Origin: Ilumatobacteraceae bacterium
GTDB lineage: Bacteria > Actinomycetota > Acidimicrobiia > Acidimicrobiales > Ilumatobacteraceae
DNA length: 8,108 nt
Direction: 5' to 3'
Assembly (NCBI GenBank): GCA_019090765.1
Contig: JAHRVJ010000099.1
Coordinates: forward strand, 1-8,108
Shown here piece after piece: positions 1 through 5,893 of the stretch; within the stretch, counting starts at the first letter, position 1, and each line of letters opens with the position of its first letter. Made by a program: the position numbers and the translations under genes. The notes beneath the pieces were generated by a model that did not search any database, was not told the DNA's origin, and saw only the letters and a program-made list of their open reading frames with translations.

Positions 1-138
1 GTCGACCAGGCCATCGGGTTGATGTGCCGGTCTGGCGAACTCAACGGCGTGGTTGTGAATCCACGTGTCGCCTCGCAACCCGCGTTGACTAAGTATGACG
101 GTGGCGATAAAGCGCTCGCAGATCGCTACGTGATCTAG
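1..138 (+). CDS. 3' end of an unidentified gene (partial, 45 codons visible)
   Basis: Frame 1 is open from the window edge to a TAG at 136-138 and encodes 45 residues ending in ALADRYVI. About two thirds of its codon third positions are G or C, which fits real coding sequence in this genome. The stretch GELNGVVVNPR faintly resembles the last strand region of short-chain dehydrogenases, where the protein runs through a 'x-G-x-V-V' strand before the C-terminus, but there is too little to assign a family. The gene begins outside the window. No clear terminator follows it; only a short GC-rich inverted repeat (about 150-166) lies downstream. Its function is unknown. Confidence 0.5.
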   Translation, partial: VDQAIGLMCRSGELNGVVVNPRVASQPALTKYDGGDKALADRYVI

Positions 139-322
139 CTCGACCACCGCTTGCTCGTCCGAGCGAATGGGATTCGTCTATCGACTATCAGGTTGCTGGC
201 ATGTTGCTGCTTGTTCTGGCAGGCCGAGTATGACGACGCGGGCCTGAACGGGGCCCGGTAGTGAAGTGATCACACGGGTGATGTGGAGAACTTACGACAA
301 CGGCAGCTAACCCACCCAAGCA

Positions 323-369
323 ACCCGCTAATCAAACGGAGGGGTCTGACCCCGTCCGTTCGATTGGGT
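323..369. repeat. Long imperfect palindrome with GGGGT-CTG-ACCCC core (REP-like hairpin)
   Basis: The core GGGGT CTG ACCCC (341-353) is flanked by AACGGA (335-340) and TCCGTT (355-360), with one unpaired G at 354. The arms extend outward with AATC (330-333) against GATT (362-365) across one A/C mismatch. ACCC (323-326) can then pair with GGGT (366-369) if GCT is bulged. This gives roughly 15 pairs in the main stem plus 4 outer pairs. No T-run follows, so it is not a standard intrinsic terminator. GGGGTCnGACCCC-type cores are, from general knowledge, common in dispersed REP-like palindromes linked to Y1 (REP-associated) transposases. Only one copy is present here, so calling it a dispersed repeat is inference. 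Confidence 0.55.
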
Positions 370-376
370 AACTGAC

Positions 377-407
377 TTGAGTGTTAGGTTTGCCCGGTGT
401 TTAGCAT
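377..407 (+). promoter_or_regulatory. Weak candidate promoter for the DoxX/acyl-CoA synthetase pair
   Basis: TTGAGT (377-382) resembles a -35 box and TAGCAT (402-407) matches the TAnnnT pattern of a -10 box. The spacer is 19 nt, longer than optimal. The position, 33 nt before the GTG start at 441, suits a promoter for the two-gene unit. The match is weak and could be chance. Confidence 0.22.
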
Positions 408-440
408 CAAAATCACCAGCCACCGCCCAGGAGCGCCATC

Positions 441-962
441 GTGAACGACGCAGTTGCGATTGATCTCGCGATGTTCATCTTTCGAGCCGGGATTGGCGCC
501 GTGATGCTCGCTCACGGCATCAATCACGTGATCGGTGGCGGCAAGATTGAGGGCACTGCCGGCTGGTTCGGGTCGATGGGGATGCGCCCACCAATGGTGC
601 AAGCGTGGCTCGCGAGCATCACCGAAATCGGGGCGGGCATATTGTTGATCCTCGGGCTGCTGACGCCCTTCGGAGCGGCCGGCGTGGTTGGCGTGATGAC
701 TGTTGCATGGATCATCAACCATCGGTCGAACGGGTTCTTCATCTTCAGCCCCGGCGAGGGCTGGGAGTACGTGATGACTCTCCTGCTGTGCGGAATCGTG
801 CTCGGCGCGCTTGGCCCGGCACGCTGGTCTCTCGATCACGCGCTCGGGCTCGATGAAGATCTCCTCGGCTGGCCCGGGCTATTGATTGCAGCAGTCGGCG
901 GCGGAGGCGGCGCGGCCGTCCTGCTGCTCGTGGCATGGAAGCCGGCAGTGAGTGACGACTGA
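441..962 (+). CDS. DoxX family integral membrane protein
   Basis: This is a 173-residue, very hydrophobic protein with the DoxX-family pattern: a first helix with Arg15 (about residues 8-24), the LAHGINHV segment (23-30), a GWF segment (41-43), helices at about 54-74 and 77-93, the GEGWEY motif (105-110) leading into a helix at 109-126, and a fifth hydrophobic stretch (143-166). Most DoxX proteins have four helices and are somewhat shorter, so the glycine-rich C-terminal helix is an extension. DoxX relatives include the small subunit of archaeal thiosulfate:quinone oxidoreductase and actinobacterial redox-linked membrane proteins; the role here is not determined. The GTG start is supported by AGGAG at 429-433, 7 nt upstream. 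The 3' end overlaps the next gene by 11 nt in another frame, implying co-transcription and probable translational coupling. Confidence 0.87.
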   Translation: MNDAVAIDLAMFIFRAGIGAVMLAHGINHVIGGGKIEGTAGWFGSMGMRPPMVQAWLASITEIGAGILLILGLLTPFGAAGVVGVMTVAWIINHRSNGFFIFSPGEGWEYVMTLLLCGIVLGALGPARWSLDHALGLDEDLLGWPGLLIAAVGGGGGAAVLLLVAWKPAVSDD

Positions 963-2601
963 GCACACTGAACGGGAGGTTTTCTTTCCCCCACATCAAC
1001 CGACCGCCGGAGTGTTCATCAACCACCGGGCGGCCGAGCACCCTGACACGCCGCTGGTCGTCCTCGGCGACCGCCGCGTGACCTACGAGGAAGTCAACAT
1101 CCAGTCACGCTCTCTGGCCCGTGGCCTGCTCGCCAACGGTGCAGGCAAGGGAACCCGCGTCGGGTTGCTGGCGCCCAATGGCCCCGACTGGATTATCGGC
1201 TGGCTGGCAGCCACTCGCATCGGCGCCCTCGTCACGCTCATCAACACGTATCAGAAGCCGCGCGAACTCGACCGCACTCTGCGCCACGCCGACGTCCAGG
1301 TGCTGCTCACTGTCGGCCAGCATCTCGGCCACGACTATCTGGAGCGCCTCGAAACAGTGGTGCCAGCGCTCACAACCCACTCGAATGGCCCGCTACTGAC
1401 CCCGAGCCACCCATTCCTAAGGGAGATCTGGGTCTGGGGCGACACCAACCGCGCCTGGGCCAAATCGATCGATCAGTTGGCCGACGATGGCCGCGCGATC
1501 GACGACGAGCTACTCACCGCGGTTGAAGCCGAGGTCACGCCAGCGGACCCGATGGTGATCGTCTACTCCTCGGGTAGCACGGCTGACCCAAAGGGCGTCA
1601 TTCATAGCCACGGCGCGGTGATCCGCCATGCTCACAACCTTTCCCAGTTCCGTGACATGCGTGCGGGCGATGTGATCTACACGCCGATGCCCTTGTTCTG
1701 GATTGGCGGCCTCAGCTACATGCTGGTGGCCACAATGCACGCCGGGGCAACGCTGGTGTTTGATGAGCAGTTCGAGCCGGGTGCCACGCTTGACCTAATT
1801 GAGCGTGAGCGCTGCACGCAGGTGATTGGTTGGGTGCACATGGGCAAGGCGTTGGCCGAGCATCCGTCGTTCGATGACCGTGACCTGTCGTCGATCCGTG
1901 GGGGCACTATCGAAGCGTTGCTCCCCGAGAATCGCCGTCGCATCGATCCGACTCGACGCCCGAATGCGTTGGGGATGACCGAGTCGCTCGGCCCCCACAC
2001 ACTGGAACTCGAAGGGACGGAGCTGCCCGAAGACAAGCTCGGTTCGTTCGGCCGACCGGTGCCGGGGGTTGAGCACCGCATCGTTGACCCGGTCACCGGC
2101 GAAGATCTGGAAGACGGCGTACTCGGCGAGGTTCAGGTTCGCGGCTATTCAGTGATGCAGGGCCTCTACAAACGTGAACGCGAAGACACCTTCACCACTG
2201 ATGGCTGGTACTCCACCGGGGACGGCGGTTGGTTCGACGAAGACGGCCACCTCTTTTTCAAGGGCCGGCTAGGCGACCAGATCAAATCGTCGGGGATGAA
2301 CATCACTCCCCGGGAGGTGGAGATGGTGCTCGAAGAAGATGGCGCCGTACTGCACGCCTTTGTGGTCGGTATCAACCATGCCGAACGCGGTCAAGACGTA
2401 GCTGCCGCCGTAGTACTACGGCCGGGCGCACACGCGGAAGCCGAGGAACTTCGGGCAACAGTCAAGAGCGAGTTGTCGAGCTACAAGACCCCGCGTCACG
2501 TGATGTTGTTCGCCGACCAGCAGGATCTCCCGTGGCTGGAGAGCGGCAAGATCGACCGCCGCGCGGTGCAGCGACTACTCGCCGAACACGCCCCCGACTG
2601 A
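952..2601 (+). CDS. AMP-forming acyl-CoA synthetase (ANL superfamily)
   Basis: This 549-residue enzyme should activate a carboxylic acid with ATP to an acyl-adenylate and then form the CoA thioester. All core ANL motifs are visible: A3, YSSGSTADPKG (205-215, P-loop; the usual TG is TA); A5, LGMTES (340-345, with Thr343 and Glu344); A7, STGD (421-424, Asp424 for ribose); A8, GRLGDQIKSSGMNI (438-451, the hinge region); and A10, SGKIDRR (531-537), where Lys533 is the catalytic lysine. Length is normal for the family. The substrate cannot be read from sequence; a fatty, aromatic or steroid side-chain acid are all possible. The GTG start lies inside the DoxX gene; an in-frame GTG at 1012 has a poor ribosome site and would trim 20 residues. 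A crotonase-family gene converges downstream with a 32-nt gap, which fits acyl-CoA metabolism. Confidence 0.92.
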   Translation: MTTEHTEREVFFPPHQPTAGVFINHRAAEHPDTPLVVLGDRRVTYEEVNIQSRSLARGLLANGAGKGTRVGLLAPNGPDWIIGWLAATRIGALVTLINTYQKPRELDRTLRHADVQVLLTVGQHLGHDYLERLETVVPALTTHSNGPLLTPSHPFLREIWVWGDTNRAWAKSIDQLADDGRAIDDELLTAVEAEVTPADPMVIVYSSGSTADPKGVIHSHGAVIRHAHNLSQFRDMRAGDVIYTPMPLFWIGGLSYMLVATMHAGATLVFDEQFEPGATLDLIERERCTQVIGWVHMGKALAEHPSFDDRDLSSIRGGTIEALLPENRRRIDPTRRPNALGMTESLGPHTLELEGTELPEDKLGSFGRPVPGVEHRIVDPVTGEDLEDGVLGEVQVRGYSVMQGLYKREREDTFTTDGWYSTGDGGWFDEDGHLFFKGRLGDQIKSSGMNITPREVEMVLEEDGAVLHAFVVGINHAERGQDVAAAVVLRPGAHAEAEELRATVKSELSSYKTPRHVMLFADQQDLPWLESGKIDRRAVQRLLAEHAPD

Positions 2602-2633
2602 CTCAACCGCCAACCAACCCAAGAGTGCGGCGC

Positions 2634-3542
2634 TCAGCTTCCGCCGACAGTGTCTTTCTGTGCGACTTGCACGGGGGCCGCGTTGCGCCAATCTTCGATG
2701 CCTTCGTCAAACTCGGCGACGCCGCAAACCCGTTGGCCTTCGGAGATGGAAGCCCAGTGCGAGTGGTTGAGTTCGTGGAGGCTGAACGAAGCGTTGAGGG
2801 CATTCGTGAACCCCATGTTGTCAACAGTCTGGTTGACCGCTTCTTTAACGAGCAGCGCGGCCACGGTTGGTGTGGTGGCAATGCGTTGAGCGAATTCGAG
2901 GGTCCTGTCGGCTAGCTCGTCATCGGGGAACACTTTGCTGACCATGCCCAGGCGGTAGGCCTCGTCGGCGTCGATCGAGTCGCCGGTCAGGAGTAGTTCT
3001 TTGGTCTTCCGGGGGCCGAACTCCCATGGGTGAGCGAAGTATTCGACTCCCATAATGCCGAGCCGGTTGGCTACGACATCGGCAAAGGTGGTGTTCTCAG
3101 CGGCGACGATCAGGTCGCATGACCAGGCCAACATCAAGCCAGCGGCAAAAACGGGGCCGTGGACCTGGGCAACGGTGATCTTGCGTAGGTTGCGCCACCG
3201 CAGTGTGTTCTGGAAGTAGTAGTGCCACTCCTGGATCATCATCCGTTCGGTGCCTGAACGGGTACCACCGTTGACCTTGCGACTCGCGTGTTCGGTCGGC
3301 CCGGAGTACTCGGCCATCGCGACCTTCGACCCCATGTCGTGACCGGCAGAGAACATCTTGCCGGTTCCCCCGAGGATGATGACGCGCACATCATCATCGG
3401 CTTCGGCTTTGAGCATCGCGTCGTGGAGCTCCACGAGCATGCCCCGGTTCTGGGCGTTGCGGGCCTCGGGGCGATCGAGCATGATCCGCTCGATCCGACC
3501 TTCGTCGAGCCGTTCGGTAGTGATGAAATCGTAGTCGCTCAT
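2634..3542 (-). CDS. Enoyl-CoA hydratase/isomerase (crotonase) family protein lacking the usual catalytic glutamates
   Basis: This 302-residue protein has a crotonase fold: the first oxyanion-hole loop MFSAGHDM (63-70), the second region VHGPVFAAGLMLAW (127-140), then CDLIVAAE (142-149) and GDSIDADEAYRLGMVSKVFP (187-206). Aligned by eye to mitochondrial-type enoyl-CoA hydratase, the two catalytic glutamates correspond to Met137 and Val157, so classical hydratase chemistry is doubtful. The segment GVEYFAHPWEFG (165-176) supplies other acidic residues and is, as I recall, typical of a subgroup of actinobacterial EchA proteins. Isomerase, hydrolase or another CoA-thioester reaction is possible. 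The ATG at 3542 is chosen because GAGGGG lies 5 nt upstream; a longer reading from 3599 has no ribosome site and overlaps a likely -10 box. The gene is tail-to-tail with the acyl-CoA synthetase. Confidence 0.88.
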   Translation of the reverse strand: MSDYDFITTERLDEGRIERIMLDRPEARNAQNRGMLVELHDAMLKAEADDDVRVIILGGTGKMFSAGHDMGSKVAMAEYSGPTEHASRKVNGGTRSGTERMMIQEWHYYFQNTLRWRNLRKITVAQVHGPVFAAGLMLAWSCDLIVAAENTTFADVVANRLGIMGVEYFAHPWEFGPRKTKELLLTGDSIDADEAYRLGMVSKVFPDDELADRTLEFAQRIATTPTVAALLVKEAVNQTVDNMGFTNALNASFSLHELNHSHWASISEGQRVCGVAEFDEGIEDWRNAAPVQVAQKDTVGGS

Positions 3543-3547
3543 TGCGT

Positions 3548-3553
3548 CCCCTC
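3548..3553 (-). promoter_or_regulatory. Ribosome binding site fixing the crotonase start
   Basis: Read on the minus strand this is GAGGGG, followed by 5 nt (ACGCA) and the ATG at 3542. It is the only good ribosome site in the region and decides against the in-frame ATG at 3599. Confidence 0.75.
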
Positions 3554-3597
3554 GTTTCGGTGGGGAGCCAGCACGGCTCGACACCATTGTGACGCCC

Positions 3598-3626
3598 ATG
3601 TTAGATCAGCGATCGAGAGGCCGCAA
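3598..3626 (-). promoter_or_regulatory. Candidate promoter of the crotonase gene
   Basis: On the minus strand TTGCGG (3626-3621) and TAACAT (3603-3598) are separated by exactly 17 nt. They match the TTGnnn and TAnnnT patterns of a housekeeping sigma-70-type promoter. Transcription would begin near 3591, leaving a leader of roughly 50 nt that contains the GAGGGG ribosome site. The site lies in the divergent intergenic region shared with the first Tat-signal gene. Confidence 0.42.
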
Positions 3627-3738
3627 AGAGCCGATAGGAGAACCGGACGGTCCACCAAGGAGATACCGAGCCATTGCTACCCTCGACCCGACCCGTGCGC
3701 CGCCTGCACGAGCAGCAGACGGAGGAAATCGAGGCCAA

Positions 3739-4335
3739 GTGGATCGACGCGAGGCACTGAAGAAGCTGGCCGCTGGCGGAGCTGTCGCAGCAGGCGGCTC
3801 CATGGTGTTGTCCTCGAACAGGGTCGCCTACGCGGCATCAGTCGGCGGCGTCACCGGCATCCCAGCCCCCGGCGAGCCGCTCCCCATCACCTACAACTCC
3901 ACGACCGGACCGGCGATGGTGCAGATCCAAGACGCCACCACACCTGGATGCGCGGACGACAGCCCGGTGACAACAACCCATTCCTGGAAGATCAATAGCT
4001 ACGCGGTGGCCGGCTTCGCGAGCTGGGTGCAGATGTTGCTGTGGGATGCATCAAACACGAGTCAGATCATTGCTGGCCCGACGGCATCGCCGACCTGCGG
4101 CCCCGCGTGTACCGGCTACTCCGCACCAACCACGTTCAGTGGCATCACTCTGAAGAAGCGCTACCTCGGATCGTTCTTCGGGTTCCCGATCGACATCGTG
4201 ATTTCGCTTCAGGACGGCGACTACTACGAAGTCGACACGATGATCACCTGGACTTGCGCGGGCCACCCGCCAGTGACCGCCGAGTACCGATTCTCCGGCA
4301 CTTATCCGAACGCTCCAACCGTCACTGCCCTCTGA
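3739..4335 (+). CDS. Tat-signal protein of unknown family, tandem copy 1
   Basis: This 198-residue protein begins with a twin-arginine signal: Arg3-Arg4 in VDRREALKK, a hydrophobic AAGGAVAAGG stretch (11-20), and a likely signal peptidase site after AYA (30-32). The mature part has no family I recognise. Landmarks shared with the two following paralogues are VTGIPAPGEPLPI (38-50), TTHSWKIN (79-86), LWDA (101-104), CGPACTGYSAPT (120-131), DGDYYEVDT (159-167), WTCAGH (171-176) and the C-terminus PTVTAL. Cysteines lie at 71, 120, 124 and 173, an even number compatible with disulfides outside the membrane. The frame is open back to 3589, but homology with copies 2 and 3 starts exactly at the GTG at 3739, with GAGG 4 nt and GGAGG 13 nt upstream. 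No membrane segment follows the signal, so export as a soluble or wall-associated protein is inferred. Confidence 0.8.
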   Translation: MDRREALKKLAAGGAVAAGGSMVLSSNRVAYAASVGGVTGIPAPGEPLPITYNSTTGPAMVQIQDATTPGCADDSPVTTTHSWKINSYAVAGFASWVQMLLWDASNTSQIIAGPTASPTCGPACTGYSAPTTFSGITLKKRYLGSFFGFPIDIVISLQDGDYYEVDTMITWTCAGHPPVTAEYRFSGTYPNAPTVTAL

Positions 4336-4416
4336 GGCGCTGCCCATCAGCCCTGCGAGGACCACAGCCCAGCGACCGTGGAAATACCGACTCCGCGGTA
4401 GACCTACCCGACCAAG

Positions 4417-4447
4417 CGGACAACCACCGGACTATCGATAATACGCT
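4417..4447 (+). promoter_or_regulatory. Weak candidate promoter before Tat-signal copy 2
   Basis: The 153-nt gap between copies 1 and 2 contains GATAAT (4437-4442), five of six matches to TATAAT, overlapping TACGCT (4442-4447), a TAnnnT match. CGGACA (4417-4422) lies 19 nt before TACGCT and is a poor -35. TACGCTG recurs upstream of copy 3 at 5144-5150 at a similar distance from the start (41 versus 46 nt), which slightly strengthens the case for separate promoters. Confidence 0.28.
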
Positions 4448-4488
4448 GCGCCGTATGCGCGGCACGCTAAGCAAGACGGTGAACCCGA

Positions 4489-5097
4489 ATGGATCGACGT
4501 GAAGCACTAAGGAAGCTCGCGGCTGGCGGCGCAATCGCGGCTGGCGGCTCCTTCGTGCTGTCTTCAAACAGGGTCGCCTACGCCGCGTCTGTCGGCGGTG
4601 TCACCGGCATCCCCGCGCCCGGTGAACCGCTCCCGATCGCCTACGCCATCATCGATCCCCTCTTTCAAGACAGCAGGATTCAGGTCATCGACACCACAAC
4701 ACCGGCTTGCGTCGATGCCAGCCCGGTGACCACCACCCATTCTTGGAAGATCAACAAGTTCGATGTGGGCGGAAACGTGTCGCGGACGTGGGTTGAGCTC
4801 TGGGACGCCGACAACGACACGAAGATCATTGATGCCCAGGCCACCAGCGGCGGTATCTCCCAAGCCGTTTGCGGACCAGGCTGTACCGGCTACTCCTCGC
4901 CGACATCGTTCAACGGCTTCACGCTGAAGCGCTGGAGAGATGAGATCTTCGGAGACGAGTACGTCGATTGGAAGAACGGCGACTACTACGAAGTCGACAC
5001 ATTGATCAGCTGGAGCTGTGCCGGCCATCCAACGGTGCAAGGCGAGTACCGAATCGCGGGCACGTTCCCGGACACTCCAACTGTCACGGCCCTCTGA
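4489..5097 (+). CDS. Tat-signal protein of unknown family, tandem copy 2
   Basis: This 202-residue paralogue of the flanking genes has the same signal: MDRREALRK with Arg3-Arg4, AAGGAIAAGG, and AYA (30-32) as the likely cleavage site. Mature-region blocks are VTGIPAPGEPLPI (38-50), TTHSWKIN (82-89), LWDA (104-107), CGPGCTGYSSPT (128-139), NGDYYEVDT (163-171), WSCAGH (175-180) and a PTVTAL C-terminus. Cysteines at 74, 128, 132 and 177 match those of copy 1. It differs most in the stretches between blocks, notably about 53-64, 91-101, 112-127 and 148-163, where it is more acidic and carries small insertions relative to copy 1. The ATG start has GGTGA at 4478-4482, 6 nt upstream. It is the most divergent of the three in the signal-coding DNA. 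Function unknown. Confidence 0.83.
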   Translation: MDRREALRKLAAGGAIAAGGSFVLSSNRVAYAASVGGVTGIPAPGEPLPIAYAIIDPLFQDSRIQVIDTTTPACVDASPVTTTHSWKINKFDVGGNVSRTWVELWDADNDTKIIDAQATSGGISQAVCGPGCTGYSSPTSFNGFTLKRWRDEIFGDEYVDWKNGDYYEVDTLISWSCAGHPTVQGEYRIAGTFPDTPTVTAL

Positions 5098-5143
5098 CGG
5101 CTACTCAGCAGGCGGTAACGCAGCCGCTGAAGCGCAATTGGTC

Positions 5144-5149
5144 TACGCT
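5144..5149 (+). promoter_or_regulatory. Possible -10 box before Tat-signal copy 3
   Basis: TACGCT matches TAnnnT and sits 46 nt before the GTG at 5196, in a 98-nt intergenic gap. I see no convincing -35 hexamer at 16-18 nt upstream. It is listed because the identical TACGCTG string occurs at a similar place before copy 2. Confidence 0.2.
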
Positions 5150-5195
5150 GCCTCACGGGCACCGCACACCTACCGTCAGTTTGGATTGAAACGAA

Positions 5196-5813
5196 GTGGA
5201 TCGACGTGAGGCACTGAAGAAGCTGGCTGCCGGTGGGACGGTCGCAGCAGGCGGCTCCATGGTGTTGTCATCCAACAAGGTCGCCTACGCCGCATCGATT
5301 GGCTGCGTGACCGGAATCCCGGCGCCTGGTGACCCGCTCCCGATTACCTACGCGGTCACTGGTCCCCAGCGCCGTAGAAGAATCCAGGTTGTCGATGCCA
5401 CCACGCCAGCGTGTGTTGATGGCGGTCCGGTGACCACAACCCATTCCTGGAGGATCAACAGCTTCGATGTCGCCGGCAGAAGGAGCCTGGTGCAGATGCG
5501 GTTGTGGGATGCCGCGAATACCACCCAGATCGTTGTCGGCTCGGCCTCAGGTGGCGACAACAATCATTCCACCTGCGGGCCTGCCTGCACCAGCTACTCG
5601 GCGCCGACTTCCTTCACTGGCTTCACGTTGAAGAAGTGGTTCTTCGGATTTTTGGGATCCCGCCCCATTAATCGTGGGGTGGCGCTCAGGGACGGTGATT
5701 CCTACGAGATCGACACACTGATCACGTGGAGCTGCCAGGGGTGTGCGCCGGTAACGGCCGAGTACCGGATCGCCGGCACATTCCCGGACGCTCCAACCGC
5801 TTCCGCCCTCTAG
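5196..5813 (+). CDS. Tat-signal protein of unknown family, tandem copy 3, with two additional cysteines
   Basis: This 205-residue third paralogue has the signal VDRREALKK, AAGGTVAAGG and AYA (30-32). Its 5' end is closest to copy 1: they share an uninterrupted 29-nt identical run (5241-5269 and 3784-3812), and 47 of the first 52 residues match. Mature blocks are VTGIPAPGDPLPI (38-50), TTHSWRIN (81-88), LWDA (103-106), CGPACTSYSAPT (127-138), DGDSYEIDT (166-174), WSC (178-180) and a PTASAL C-terminus. Besides the four family cysteines (73, 127, 131, 180) it has Cys37, where the others have Gly, and Cys183, where the others have His. The gain of two could make an extra disulfide. The region around residues 59-62 is arginine-rich. 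The GTG start is set by homology; the ribosome site is weak. Function unknown. Confidence 0.82.
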   Translation: MDRREALKKLAAGGTVAAGGSMVLSSNKVAYAASIGCVTGIPAPGDPLPITYAVTGPQRRRRIQVVDATTPACVDGGPVTTTHSWRINSFDVAGRRSLVQMRLWDAANTTQIVVGSASGGDNNHSTCGPACTSYSAPTSFTGFTLKKWFFGFLGSRPINRGVALRDGDSYEIDTLITWSCQGCAPVTAEYRIAGTFPDAPTASAL

Positions 5814-5831
5814 TAGCTGACAACAGGTGAG

Positions 5832-5857
5832 CGCCTGAAGGCGGGGCCCGCCCATCG
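5832..5857 (+). terminator. GC-rich inverted repeats between Tat-signal copy 3 and the Wzz/BY-kinase gene
   Basis: CGCC TGAA GGCG (5832-5843) forms a perfect 4-bp stem, immediately followed by a near-palindromic GGCGGGGCCCGCC (5840-5852). The structure lies in the 79-nt gap after the third paralogue and could slow or end transcription. There is no T-run, so a terminator role is tentative. Confidence 0.22.
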
Positions 5858-5880
5858 TCGCCAAAACCATCGGCACGATC

Positions 5881-5893
5881 TATCGTTGCAAGG
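5881..5893 (+). promoter_or_regulatory. Possible -10 box placing the transcript start on the GTG at 5893 (leaderless)
   Basis: TATCGT (5881-5886) matches TAnnnT and ends 6 nt before the GTG start codon. That spacing would put the transcription start at or next to the GTG. No ribosome binding site precedes this GTG, which agrees with a leaderless message, a common arrangement in actinobacteria. No clear -35 hexamer is visible. Confidence 0.3.

Larger units (their letters stand above)
139..440. other. Gene-free intergenic stretch
   Basis: These 302 bases contain no open frame with a plausible start and ribosome binding site on either strand. What can be seen is a long imperfect palindrome at 323-369, a weak promoter-like arrangement at 377-407, and the ribosome binding site of the DoxX-family gene at 429-433. 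The remainder (about 167-320) shows nothing I can name. Confidence 0.6.

Noticed and set aside
384..839. 151-codon minus-strand open frame opposite the DoxX gene
   Set aside because: His/Pro/Arg-rich shadow of a clear membrane-protein gene, with no start signals or family features.
2229..2915. 228-codon plus-strand open frame across the ligase/crotonase junction
   Set aside because: It is arginine-rich and low in recognisable structure, and overlaps two well-supported genes in other frames; typical of shadow frames in high-GC DNA.
3543..3599. Longer crotonase start at an ATG at 3599 on the minus strand
   Set aside because: There is no ribosome site before it and it overlaps a good -10 box (TAACAT), whereas the ATG at 3542 has GAGGGG at 5 nt.
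3589..3738. N-terminal extension of Tat-signal copy 1 back to a GTG at 3589
   Set aside because: The homology with copies 2 and 3 begins exactly at 3739, the Tat signal needs to be at the N-terminus, and the extra 50 residues are not shared by the paralogues.
3288..3998. 236-codon plus-strand frame opposite the crotonase and into Tat-signal copy 1
   Set aside because: Low-complexity Arg/His-rich translation that overlaps two supported genes; no independent coding evidence.
3739..5813. Repeat array or CRISPR-like explanation for the recurring sequence
   Set aside because: The repeated unit is a whole coding gene of about 600 nt with protein-level conservation; there are no short regular repeats with spacers.
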